Source: Pseudomonadota bacterium | GTDB lineage: Bacteria; Pseudomonadota; Gammaproteobacteria; Xanthomonadales; Rhodanobacteraceae | NCBI GenBank assembly: GCA_018240565.1 | Contig: JAFEFO010000015.1 | Span: 22,195 to 86,194 of the forward strand | Reading direction: 5' to 3' | Length of the DNA stretch: 64,000 bases | In this document: positions 9,310 to 16,297 of the stretch, piece after piece | Layout: every line of letters starts with the position of its first letter | How positions within the stretch are numbered: the first letter of the stretch is position 1 | Translations under genes and position numbers: made by a program | The notes under the pieces: generated by a model | Seen by the model: only the letters and a program-made list of their open reading frames with translations | Told to the model about the DNA's origin: nothing | Databases searched by the model: none

Positions 9310-9636
9310 TCACGCTCCCAGCAAACGCTGCTCCAGCAGCGCGCGCAGGTCGCGGCGGCCGTCGGCGATCATGCCGATGTAAACCACTGGCCCGATGATG
9401 CGATAGAAAATATGCCACGGCCCATGAATGATTTGCCGATATTCCTTGCGGCCAATGGCAAGCAGGTCGCGCGGGCGACTTTCGCGTTCCGGCATGCTCT
9501 CCAGCGAATCGACGACACGCAAAATGGCATCGAGGACAAGGTCGGCATGGATGGGAGAGTCGTGTGTCGAAATGTACTCATGAATCGAGGCAAGATCGCG
9601 TCCTGCCCTGTCGGTCATCACGACTTCAAAGCGCAT
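9310..9636 (-). CDS. RelE/ParE-family toxin
   Basis: 108 residues with the compact RelE/ParE pattern: MTDRAGRDLASIHEYI helix pair near the start, a conserved SRPRDLLAIGRKEYRQI strand region, and HIFYRI..VVYIGMIADGRRD near the end. Family members either cut mRNA on the ribosome (RelE) or poison gyrase (ParE); sequence alone does not settle which. The start codon overlaps the antitoxin stop by one base, the normal order being antitoxin first. It ends 4 bases before the radA start. Confidence 0.88.
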   Translation of the reverse strand: MRFEVVMTDRAGRDLASIHEYISTHDSPIHADLVLDAILRVVDSLESMPERESRPRDLLAIGRKEYRQIIHGPWHIFYRIIGPVVYIGMIADGRRDLRALLEQRLLGA

Positions 9637-9911
9637 CAGCGTGCCTTGTGTTTTGAGCGCAACCGTTCGATGACTTCGCGTGCGGGCTTGCAGCGGCCGG
9701 CAGCGATATCCTCATCGCTCATCGCCAGCAGCTTCAGCAGGGCAAGGGTTTCCTGTGCCTTTTCGTACGATGCGATGTCCTGCAGCACCGCCTTGGCCTC
9801 GCCGTTCTGGGTGATGATCAGCGGCTCGCCGGAGGCAGCGATTTTCTCCAACAACTCGGCGGCGTTGGCCTTTACGTAGGAAATGGGTTTGATCGATGAG
9901 GCAAGGCCCAT
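9636..9911 (-). CDS. Phd/YefM-family antitoxin
   Basis: 91 residues. The N-terminal half (SYVKANAAELLEKIAASGEPLIITQNGEAKAVL) follows the Phd/YefM DNA-binding fold that also autorepresses these operons. The C-terminal tail is charged, as expected for the toxin-binding segment. It lies directly upstream of the RelE/ParE-like toxin, with a one-base TGATG overlap. A 53-base gap separates it from alr, so it may have its own promoter. Confidence 0.9.
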   Translation of the reverse strand: MGLASSIKPISYVKANAAELLEKIAASGEPLIITQNGEAKAVLQDIASYEKAQETLALLKLLAMSDEDIAAGRCKPAREVIERLRSKHKAR

Positions 9912-9964
9912 GGCACGACTCCGGTTTGCGACAGGACTTAATTTAGCCCGATTTCAGTCCTGTA

Positions 9965-11047
9965 TCAAGCCGCGTCTTCCACGAACAGCACGCGCTTGGT
10001 CATGCCGCAGGCCAGGTCGTAGGAAATCGTGCCGGCGCGCGCGGCGATTTCCTCGATGGGCAGTTGCGGGCCCCACAGCGTCACGCGATCACCGACTTGC
10101 GCATCGGCCACGTTGCGCAAGTCGATCGCGATCAAATCCATCGACACGCGACCGGCGAGTGCGGCGCGCGTGCCGTTCACCAGCACCGGCGTGCCGGACG
10201 GTGCGCTGCGCGGGTAGCCGTCGCCATAGCCGATGGCGGCGACGCCGACGTCCATGTCCTGCGGGCATTCGAACGTGGCGGCGTAACCGATGCATTCGCC
10301 TTTGCGCACGCGGTTCACCGCAATCAGTTTCGTGGACAAGGTCATCACCGGCTCGAAGCCGAGGTCGGCGCCGGTCTTGCCTTCGACCACCGACAGACCG
10401 TAGAGCAGGCCGCCCACCCTGACCCAATCGTTGCGCGCTTGCGGCCAGCCGAGCAGGCCGGCGGAATTGGCTAGCGAACGCGGTCCGTCCAGACCCTGCG
10501 TGACCGCATCGAATGCCTCGATCTGGCGTGCCGTCAGGGCGTTGCCGAATTCGTCGGACGCAGCGAAATGCGTCATCAGCGCGATGTCGGAATCGACATT
10601 CGGCAATGCACGCAAGCGTGCGTGCGCCGCGTGCGCCTGCGCGGGAGCGAAACCGAGTCGATGCATGCCGGTGTCGATCTTCAGCCATGCGCGCAAGCAT
10701 CGTGGATCGCGATCTGCTTCGAGCCATGCGAGCTGCGCTTCGTGGTGGATGACGGCGCCGAGATTCAGGCGACGGAATTCGGCAAGGTCAGCCGCTTCAT
10801 CCGGTCCCGACAACACGACGATGCGTTTGCCGATGCCGGCCGCGCGCAGGCGCAGGCCGTCGCCGAGCGCGGCGACGCCGAACGCATCGGCATCGGCCAA
10901 TGCGCGCGCGACGCGCTCCAATCCGTGACCGTAACCGTCGGCCTTGACTACGGCCATCACGTTTGCGGTGCCGGCACGCTCGCGCACGCGCGCGAGGTTG
11001 CGGCGCAGCGCGCCAAGGTGGATGGTGGCAAGCGCGGTGCGACTCAC
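9965..11047 (-). CDS. alr: Alanine racemase
   Basis: 360 residues, normal length. The PLP lysine is in VVKADGYGHG near residue 34, and the opposite-face catalytic tyrosine region IGYGDGYPR is in the C-terminal half. It converts L- to D-alanine for peptidoglycan, in the cytoplasm. The start overlaps the dnaB stop by 4 bases, so alr is translated from the dnaB transcript. The dnaB-alr-radA order is common in Xanthomonadales; here a toxin-antitoxin pair separates alr and radA. Confidence 0.97.
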   Translation of the reverse strand: MSRTALATIHLGALRRNLARVRERAGTANVMAVVKADGYGHGLERVARALADADAFGVAALGDGLRLRAAGIGKRIVVLSGPDEAADLAEFRRLNLGAVIHHEAQLAWLEADRDPRCLRAWLKIDTGMHRLGFAPAQAHAAHARLRALPNVDSDIALMTHFAASDEFGNALTARQIEAFDAVTQGLDGPRSLANSAGLLGWPQARNDWVRVGGLLYGLSVVEGKTGADLGFEPVMTLSTKLIAVNRVRKGECIGYAATFECPQDMDVGVAAIGYGDGYPRSAPSGTPVLVNGTRAALAGRVSMDLIAIDLRNVADAQVGDRVTLWGPQLPIEEIAARAGTISYDLACGMTKRVLFVEDAA

Positions 11048-12435
11048 TCGTAATGCGCGCCATGCGCTTCGGCGGCGGTGCTTTCAAATCGCGTGTAGCG
11101 GCCGAGAAACGTGAGCTTGACCGTGCCGGTCGGGCCGTTGCGCTGCTTGCCGATGATGATCTCGGCCAGGCCCTTGTCCGCCGATTCCTTGTCGTAGTAC
11201 TCGTCGCGGTAGATGAACAGGATCACGTCGGCGTCCTGCTCGATCGCGCCGGATTCGCGCAGGTCCGCCATCACCGGGCGCTTGTCGGTGCGTTGTTCGA
11301 GCGAGCGGTTGAGCTGCGAAAGCGCGATCACGGGGATGTTCAGTTCCTTGGCCAGGGCCTTCAGTCCACGCGATATTTCTGATATTTCCGTGGCGCGATT
11401 CTCCTTGTTCCCGGGCACGGCCATCAGCTGCAGGTAGTCCACGACGATGAGGCCGAGGTCGTACTGGCGCTTCATGCGCCGCGCGCGCGCGCGCAACTCG
11501 GCCGGCGACAGCGCCGGCGTGTCGTCGATCAGGATTTTTGTTTCCGACAGCAGCGTGATCGCACTGGTCACGCGCGGCCAGTCCTCTTCGGCCAGATCGC
11601 CGTTGCGCAGATGCTGCTGATCGATGCGCCCGAGCGAGGAAATCAGTCGGAACGCGAGCTGCGAGGCCGACATTTCCATCGAGAAGATCGCCACCGCCTT
11701 GCGCGACTTGATCGCCGCGTGCTCGGCCATGTTCACGGCGAGCGCGGTCTTGCCCATCGACGGGCGCGCGGCGACGATGATGAGATCGGCCGGCTGCAGG
11801 CCCGAGGTCATCTCGTCCAGGTCGGCAAAGCCGGTGGCGAGGCCCGTGACCGCGTCCTTGCTTTCGTAGCGGCGCGACAGGATCTGGAACGCCTCGTGCA
11901 CCGCTGCGCGCATTTCGACGTAGCTCTTCTTGCCACGCGCGCCGGTTTCGGCGATGTGGAACACGCGCTGTTCGGCCTCGGCGAGGATTTCCTCGGACTT
12001 GCGTCCTTCCGGCTGGAAGCCGTCGCCGACGATTTGCGTACCGGCCTCGATGAGCTGGCGCAACACGGACTTCTCGCGCACGATGCCGGCGTAGGCGAGG
12101 ATGTTCGCCGCGCTCGGCGTCGCGTTGGCGAGTTGGATGACGTAGGCCACGCCACCGACCTCGTCGGCCAGGCCGCTGGACTCGAACCATTCGCCCAGCG
12201 TCACCGCATCGCAGGGCTGGTTGCGGCTGGCGAGGTCGCCGATCGCACGGAAGATCAGGCGATGATCCTTGCGGTAAAAGTCTTCCTCGCCGAGCTTGTC
12301 GGCGATGCGCTCCCAGGCATGCTCATCGAGCATCAGGCCGCCGAGCACGGCCTGTTCGGCGTCGAGCGAATGCGGCGGCACGCGTAGCGCATCCACGCGC
12401 GCGGAAGAAAACATCCTGTCGGGAGAAGCGGCCAT
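11044..12435 (-). CDS. dnaB: Replicative DNA helicase DnaB
   Basis: 463 residues from ATG 12435, chosen because GAGG lies 7 bases upstream; a TTG five codons earlier has no site. The N-terminal DnaB domain (PPHSLDAEQAVLGGLML) is followed by the RecA-like C-terminal domain with Walker A ARPSMGKTA near residue 210, the Walker B region LIVVDYLQLM, and an arginine-finger stretch. It is the hexameric 5'-3' helicase of the replication fork. It lies downstream of rplI but separated by a terminator and a repeat, so it probably has its own promoter. Confidence 0.98.
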   Translation of the reverse strand: MAASPDRMFSSARVDALRVPPHSLDAEQAVLGGLMLDEHAWERIADKLGEEDFYRKDHRLIFRAIGDLASRNQPCDAVTLGEWFESSGLADEVGGVAYVIQLANATPSAANILAYAGIVREKSVLRQLIEAGTQIVGDGFQPEGRKSEEILAEAEQRVFHIAETGARGKKSYVEMRAAVHEAFQILSRRYESKDAVTGLATGFADLDEMTSGLQPADLIIVAARPSMGKTALAVNMAEHAAIKSRKAVAIFSMEMSASQLAFRLISSLGRIDQQHLRNGDLAEEDWPRVTSAITLLSETKILIDDTPALSPAELRARARRMKRQYDLGLIVVDYLQLMAVPGNKENRATEISEISRGLKALAKELNIPVIALSQLNRSLEQRTDKRPVMADLRESGAIEQDADVILFIYRDEYYDKESADKGLAEIIIGKQRNGPTGTVKLTFLGRYTRFESTAAEAHGAHYE

Positions 12436-12557
12436 GCGAATCCTCGTCAATCAATGCCGACGATCATACCCAGCGCCGTCTCACCGCGCGATACGATAAG
12501 TGTGTGGATAAGTTGTGAAGAGATAAGCGGTTGGCATTGCGTCTGGAATCAAACAAC

Positions 12558-12640
12558 GTCATCCCGGCATGGAGTGCCGGGATCCAGACAGCATGGACGC
12601 CATCCTTGGTACCTGGATTCCCGCAGTCTGCCGGAATGAC
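12558..12640. repeat. Palindromic intergenic repeat, copy 2
   Basis: 83 bases between rplI and dnaB. It starts GTCATCCCGGCATGGAGTGCCGGGATCC and ends CTGCCGGAATGAC. The inner part ATGGACGCCATCCTTGG and ACCTGGATTCC recurs in copy 4 at 26956, so these copies share a common internal design. Confidence 0.8.
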
Positions 12641-12643
12641 AAG

Positions 12644-12675
12644 CAAAAAAACAAAGGGCGCCCGAAGGCGCCCTT
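12644..12675 (-). terminator. Rho-independent terminator of the rpsF-rpsR-rplI operon
   Basis: On the minus strand a perfect stem AAGGGCGCC-TTCG-GGCGCCCTT (12654-12675) is followed by a T-rich run (12644-12653). It lies 27 bases after the rplI stop. Confidence 0.88.
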
Positions 12676-12702
12676 GTCGATCATCGCGGAATCGACAGCG
12701 GA

Positions 12703-13152
12703 TTATTCTTCCGCCGCGACCGTCACCTTCACCGTGGTCTGCACGTCCGCATGCAGGTGCACGTGGATTTCGAACTCGCCGGTATGGCGGATCGGGCCTT
12801 CGCCCATGACCACTTCGCTCTTTTCCATTGCGTGACCCGCGGCGGTAAAGGCCTCGGCGATGTCGCGCGGTCCGACCGAACCGAACAGCTTGCCTTCGGG
12901 ACTGGCGTTGGCCTTGATCGTGACCGTGGCGCCGTCCAGAGCGGTCTTGCGCGCTTCGGCCGCACTCATCACCTCGTTCGCCTTGGCCTCGTATTCGGCG
13001 CGGCGCTTTTCAAACTCGGCCACGTTGGCGGCGGTTGCGGCAACGGCCTTGCCATGCGGCACGAGGAAGTTGCGGCCATAGCCCGGCTTGACCTTGACCT
13101 TGTCGCCGAGGTTGCCGAGGTTTTTCACTTTTTGCAGCAGTACCAGTTCCAT
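12703..13152 (-). CDS. rplI: Large-subunit ribosomal protein bL9
   Basis: 149 residues, standard length. The N-terminal RNA-binding domain [17 protein letters not shown] and [15 protein letters not shown] is the L9 signature. A long connecting helix and the C-terminal domain follow, ending [14 protein letters not shown]. It binds 23S rRNA at the base of the L1 stalk. It is the last gene of the rpsF-rpsR-rplI operon and is followed by a clear terminator. A palindromic repeat sits between it and rpsR. Confidence 0.98.
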   Translation of the reverse strand: MELVLLQKVKNLGNLGDKVKVKPGYGRNFLVPHGKAVAATAANVAEFEKRRAEYEAKANEVMSAAEARKTALDGATVTIKANASPEGKLFGSVGPRDIAEAFTAAGHAMEKSEVVMGEGPIRHTGEFEIHVHLHADVQTTVKVTVAAEE

Positions 13153-13227
13153 GACTATCTCCGATTCGTTAGCGCCGGAGCAGGTCCGGCGCAGCTGACC
13201 TCAGGTGTCCGAGGAGTTCATTTGGCC

Positions 13228-13317
13228 GTCATTCCCGCGAAGGCGGGAATCCAGTTCTTGCGTTCAGCAGAGCAAAAACTGGATTCCGGGTTCCGCCTGC
13301 GGCGGCCCCGGAATGAC
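13228..13317. repeat. Palindromic intergenic repeat, copy 3, inside the ribosomal operon
   Basis: 90 bases between rpsR and rplI. The left end GTCATTCCCGCGAAGGCGGGAATCCAG and right end CTGGATTCCGGG...GGCCCCGGAATGAC form imperfect inverted termini, each with its own small hairpin. It must be transcribed with the operon and could change the ratio of L9 to S6/S18. Confidence 0.8.
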
Positions 13318-13325
13318 GAGCAAAA

Positions 13326-13550
13326 TCAGTGGTTGTCGCAGTAGGGCAAAAGCGCGAGGAAGCGCGCGCGCCCGATCGCCTGCGTCAATTCGCGCTGCCA
13401 GCGCGCCTTGGTGCCGGTGATGCGGCTGGGCACGATCTTGCCGGTCTCGCCGATGTACTGGCGCAGGGTGTTCAGGTCCTTGTAATCCACCTCGGTCGCG
13501 CCTTCGGCGGTGAAGCGGCAGTATTTCTTGCGGCGGAAGAATTTCGACAT
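13326..13550 (-). CDS. rpsR: Small-subunit ribosomal protein bS18
   Basis: 74 residues from ATG 13550, preceded by GGAGAAG 5 bases upstream; the frame extends four codons further but without a site. [13 protein letters not shown] at the start and [21 protein letters not shown] in the middle are the S18 signature. It pairs with S6 on the platform of the 30S subunit. It lies 15 bases after rpsF. Confidence 0.97.
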   Translation of the reverse strand: MSKFFRRKKYCRFTAEGATEVDYKDLNTLRQYIGETGKIVPSRITGTKARWQRELTQAIGRARFLALLPYCDNH

Positions 13551-13565
13551 GGTCTTCTCCAATAC

Positions 13566-14012
13566 TTATTCGGCGGCGGGTTCGGCAGCAGCGGCAGGCG
13601 CGGCGGCGCGCGGCGCGCGTTCGCGGCGCGGCGCATCGTCGTCGTCACCAAAACCGAAGCCTTCGTCATCGCGGCGCTTGCCGCCCTTGTCGTCCTTGTT
13701 CTTGAGGATGTACGACTGCTCGGTGACCGGACCGTCCTTGACGATGATCAGGTGGCGCAGCACGGCATCGTTGAAGCGGAAGCCGGACTGCAATTCACTA
13801 AGCACGTCCTGGCCGCACTCGATGTTCATCAACACGTAGTGCGCCTTGGCCAGGTTCTGGATGGGATAGGCCAACTGGCGGCGGGCCCAGTCTTCGAGGC
13901 GATGGATCTTGCCCTTGCCGCCTTCGATCAGCGCCTTGTAGCGCTCGATCATCGCGGGCACCTGCTCGCTCTGGTCAGGGTGGACCAGAAACACGATCTC
14001 GTAGTGGCGCAT
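13566..14012 (-). CDS. rpsF: Small-subunit ribosomal protein bS6, with extended C-terminus
   Basis: 148 residues. The core ([25 protein letters not shown], then [13 protein letters not shown] and AHYVLMNIE) is bS6. About 50 residues follow the core: an aspartate/glycine-rich patch, then an arginine and an alanine-proline-glutamate tail. S6 tails vary between species and are a known site of glutamate addition in E. coli. It is the first gene of the rpsF-rpsR-rplI operon, preceded by AGGAGA and a structured leader. Confidence 0.97.
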   Translation of the reverse strand: MRHYEIVFLVHPDQSEQVPAMIERYKALIEGGKGKIHRLEDWARRQLAYPIQNLAKAHYVLMNIECGQDVLSELQSGFRFNDAVLRHLIIVKDGPVTEQSYILKNKDDKGGKRRDDEGFGFGDDDDAPRRERAPRAAAPAAAAEPAAE

Positions 14013-14100
14013 GTTGTCTCCTTGTGGGTACCGGGCGGAGGATTCCGCGTCGGCAGCCTTCCGCGTGGCGGTAAGGCAAGGTCCCCGGTTTTTTCGGGGG
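14013..14100 (-). promoter_or_regulatory. Structured rpsF mRNA leader, candidate S6:S18 autoregulatory element
   Basis: Roughly 88 bases between the predicted transcription start and the rpsF ATG. Two hairpins can be drawn on the minus strand: CCCCG/CGGGG around an A-rich loop (14083-14099), and CCTT-A-CCGC-CAC-GCGG-AAGG (14057-14076), followed by a CTGCCGACGCGG segment. Published work shows that the S6:S18 complex binds a structured motif in its own mRNA in many bacteria. Position and folding fit, but I cannot confirm the exact consensus from memory. Confidence 0.5.
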
Positions 14101-14105
14101 TGCGA

Positions 14106-14134
14106 ATTGTAGGCGAATCAGGCGTTTTTCGCAA
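14106..14134 (-). promoter_or_regulatory. Sigma-70 promoter of the rpsF operon
   Basis: On the minus strand, -35 TTGCGA (14129-14134) and -10 TACAAT (14106-14111) are separated by 17 bases. The start of transcription would fall near 14099, just before the first leader hairpin. The -35 lies within the last codons of the upstream rhodanese gene. Confidence 0.65.
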
Positions 14135-14969
14135 CCGGACGCTCCGGATCCGAGCTCCACCCGCTCCACGACGGCGCGTACAGCCGCGATCCGCCGAGCC
14201 CGGCGTGTTCCATCGCCAGCAGGTTGTGGCAGGCCGTGACGCCCGAACCGCACATATGGATGGTGTCGGCGGGGCGATGCGTTCCGAGCAAGGCCGTGAA
14301 CTCTGCGTGCAACCGCGCGGCCGGCTTGAAGCGCCCGTCGGCATCGAGATTGTCCGCGAACGGCCGATTGACGGCGCCGGGAACATGCCCGGCCGCCTTG
14401 TCGAGGGTCTCGTTTTCGCCGCGATAACGCGCCGCGGCGCGCGCATCCACGAGCAGGGTGCGTGCATTCTTCAATGCCTGGACCAGCGCGTCGGTGTAGA
14501 CGATCCGCGTCGCGTCGAACGTCGCATCCACTCGCGTCGGGCTGCGCTGCGCGGCATCTGCATCGAGCGCGAGACCCGCCTGCGTCCACGCCGCGATGCC
14601 ACCGTCGAGCACGGCGGCCTCGCGCGCGCCGACCAGGCGCAGCATCCACCACAACCGCGCCGCGGCCAGGGCGCCGTTGGCGGCATCGTACGCGAGCGTT
14701 GGTGTTTCCGACGTCCAGCCCCAGCGCGACAACGTCGCTGCGAACGCCGCGGCGTCGGGCAAGGGATGGCGACCGAGCCCGACCTTGGACAAATCCGACA
14801 GGTCCTCATCGAGGCTCGCGTAGATGGCGCCGGGAATATGGCCTTGCGCATACGCCCGCGCACCGGCGCGAGGATCGGCCAACTCGAAACGGCAATCGAC
14901 GATGAGCCATTCACCGTCCCGCGCGCGCGCGGCGAGCGTTTTTGCATCGATCAGGGTGGCAGGTTTCAT
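14118..14969 (-). CDS. sseA: Sulfurtransferase with two rhodanese domains (SseA-like)
   Basis: 283 residues from ATG 14969. The first rhodanese domain (LIVDCRFELADP..GHIPGAIYASLDEDLS) is inactive in type, lacking the loop cysteine. The second carries the active-site loop CGSGVTACH in the C-terminal third, the form seen in 3-mercaptopyruvate sulfurtransferases (CGSGVTA). It transfers sulfane sulfur to cyanide or thiols. The start overlaps the NUDIX stop by 4 bases (ATGA), and the NUDIX start overlaps DUF1289 the same way, giving a three-gene unit. Confidence 0.93.
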   Translation of the reverse strand: MKPATLIDAKTLAARARDGEWLIVDCRFELADPRAGARAYAQGHIPGAIYASLDEDLSDLSKVGLGRHPLPDAAAFAATLSRWGWTSETPTLAYDAANGALAAARLWWMLRLVGAREAAVLDGGIAAWTQAGLALDADAAQRSPTRVDATFDATRIVYTDALVQALKNARTLLVDARAAARYRGENETLDKAAGHVPGAVNRPFADNLDADGRFKPAARLHAEFTALLGTHRPADTIHMCGSGVTACHNLLAMEHAGLGGSRLYAPSWSGWSSDPERPVAKNA

Positions 14970-15583
14970 GGCGTGGCCTCGATGCGGCGCACCAGGCTGA
15001 GCAACATCGCCGCCGTGGCGCCCCAGATGATGCGGTCGTTGTAGATGAATTCCCACACATCGCGCGTACGCCCGCGCCACTCGAAACGGCGCTGGCGCAA
15101 ATTCGCCGGATCGAGGAAAAATGCCAGCGGCGCCTCGAACACATCGGCGACCTCGCGCGGGTCGGGCGCGAGGCGATACCCCGGATCGACATCGGCGACG
15201 ACCGGCGTGACGCAATAGCCGCTGATCGTCTCGAAGCAGTCCAGGAATCCGAAAGGCCGCACCTGCGTGGCATCGATGCCGACTTCTTCGCGCGTTTCGC
15301 GCAGCGCGGCGGCGATCGCATCGGCGTCGACCGCTTCCATGCCGCCGCCGGGAAAACTCACCTGTCCCGCATGCTGGGCCAGGTGCTCGGTGCGCTGCGT
15401 GAACAGCACCGCCGGGCCGGCATCGCGTTCGATCAGCGCAACCAGCACGGCGGCCGCACGGCGCGGTCCGGGACCGAGCAGGTCCGCGATTTCGACATGG
15501 TTCCAGCCCGGCGCGCACGGCGGGTCGTGCAGCGTGCGCACCGCGCGGCGCACGCGGCCGTCGAGATCCAGCGTTGCACTCAT
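14966..15583 (-). CDS. NUDIX hydrolase, CoA pyrophosphatase type (NudL-like)
   Basis: 205 residues from ATG 15583. The NUDIX box is clear: GGGMEAVD..AALRETREEVGI, with the preceding FTQRTEHLAQHAGQVSFPGG stretch typical of the CoA-hydrolase subfamily (UPF0035). These enzymes split CoA or its derivatives into 3'-phospho-AMP and acyl-phosphopantetheine. It overlaps the upstream DUF1289 gene and the downstream rhodanese gene by 4 bases each. The subfamily assignment is from sequence pattern; the physiological substrate is inferred. Confidence 0.92.
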   Translation of the reverse strand: MSATLDLDGRVRRAVRTLHDPPCAPGWNHVEIADLLGPGPRRAAAVLVALIERDAGPAVLFTQRTEHLAQHAGQVSFPGGGMEAVDADAIAAALRETREEVGIDATQVRPFGFLDCFETISGYCVTPVVADVDPGYRLAPDPREVADVFEAPLAFFLDPANLRQRRFEWRGRTRDVWEFIYNDRIIWGATAAMLLSLVRRIEATP

Positions 15584-15783
15584 GCCGACTCCCCCTTCGC
15601 CGTTGCGCGCTGCGGCAAGACGACATGCATCAGATGCCGGCGCTGCGTGTCGGTGAACTGCAACCATTGCGCGATTTCCGCGCCGCTGCGATGGCAGCCC
15701 TCGCAATAGCCGGCGTCGTCCAGGCGGCAAACGCCGGTACAGGGACTGAGCACGGGTTTGGGCGGCGCGGCAGTTGGGAACAT
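15580..15783 (-). CDS. DUF1289 family small cysteine protein
   Basis: 67 residues. Four cysteines in the order SPCTGVCRLDDAGYCEGCHR match DUF1289, small proteins that probably bind a metal or Fe-S cluster. Its stop overlaps the NUDIX start (ATGA), so it leads the DUF1289-NUDIX-rhodanese unit. Function unknown; the four cysteines next to a sulfurtransferase gene are suggestive but not proof of a link. Confidence 0.88.
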   Translation of the reverse strand: MFPTAAPPKPVLSPCTGVCRLDDAGYCEGCHRSGAEIAQWLQFTDTQRRHLMHVVLPQRATAKGESA

Positions 15784-15848
15784 GGATCGCTATGGGAATC
15801 GCGGGACATTCTTGCTAGATTCGCCGCTGTTTTCATGGCGGCGAGACG

Positions 15849-16211
15849 ATGCTGGCACTGGCAACGAAGGTGGTGACCGACTACGGCCGCGTGCTGGCGC
15901 AGGTGCAACCGGGGTTGCACGGCGTGCCCGAATCCCTGCTCCCGCATTCGAAAGCGCAGATCCGCGACGCCATCGTCATGTTACTCCAGCATCTGGATCC
16001 GGAACACACGGCCGTCAAGGAAAGCCTCGCCCGTGGGTACGTCTACCTTGCCCAATTCATTCCCGACGCGGACGCCGCAATCCTGGACAAATCCGCGGCG
16101 GCCGCGCCCAGCAGCATCCCGGCCATGCGCCTGATGAACCGCATCAAGCTCGACATGGAACGCGCGCTGGAGGAACTGGGCGCGATGGGCGTATACGCCC
16201 TGCCGAAATGA
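15849..16211 (+). CDS. Conserved hypothetical protein, 120 residues
   Basis: Not recognised. Mostly helical by composition, without signal peptide or membrane segment, and with no cysteines. Visible features are a LPHSKAQIRDAIVMLLQHL helix and a C-terminal MRLMNRIKLDMERALEELG amphipathic helix. A weak GGCGAGA site precedes the ATG. It stands 87 bases before the HD-GYP gene on the same strand and may be transcribed with it, so a link to signalling is possible but unsupported. Confidence 0.7.
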   Translation: MLALATKVVTDYGRVLAQVQPGLHGVPESLLPHSKAQIRDAIVMLLQHLDPEHTAVKESLARGYVYLAQFIPDADAAILDKSAAAAPSSIPAMRLMNRIKLDMERALEELGAMGVYALPK

Positions 16212-16297
16212 CGCGTCGCCGTCCGTTCGGGGCGGCCATGACTTTGCGCATTGGCGCAGGGGGAAAACAGGACTAGACTCCGTCGCTTGGAAGGCGC

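Noticed and set aside
7830..13317. Repeats near 7.8, 12.6 and 13.2 kb as a CRISPR array
   Set aside because: Copies are kilobases apart, differ in inner sequence, are palindromic, and have no regular spacers or cas genes.
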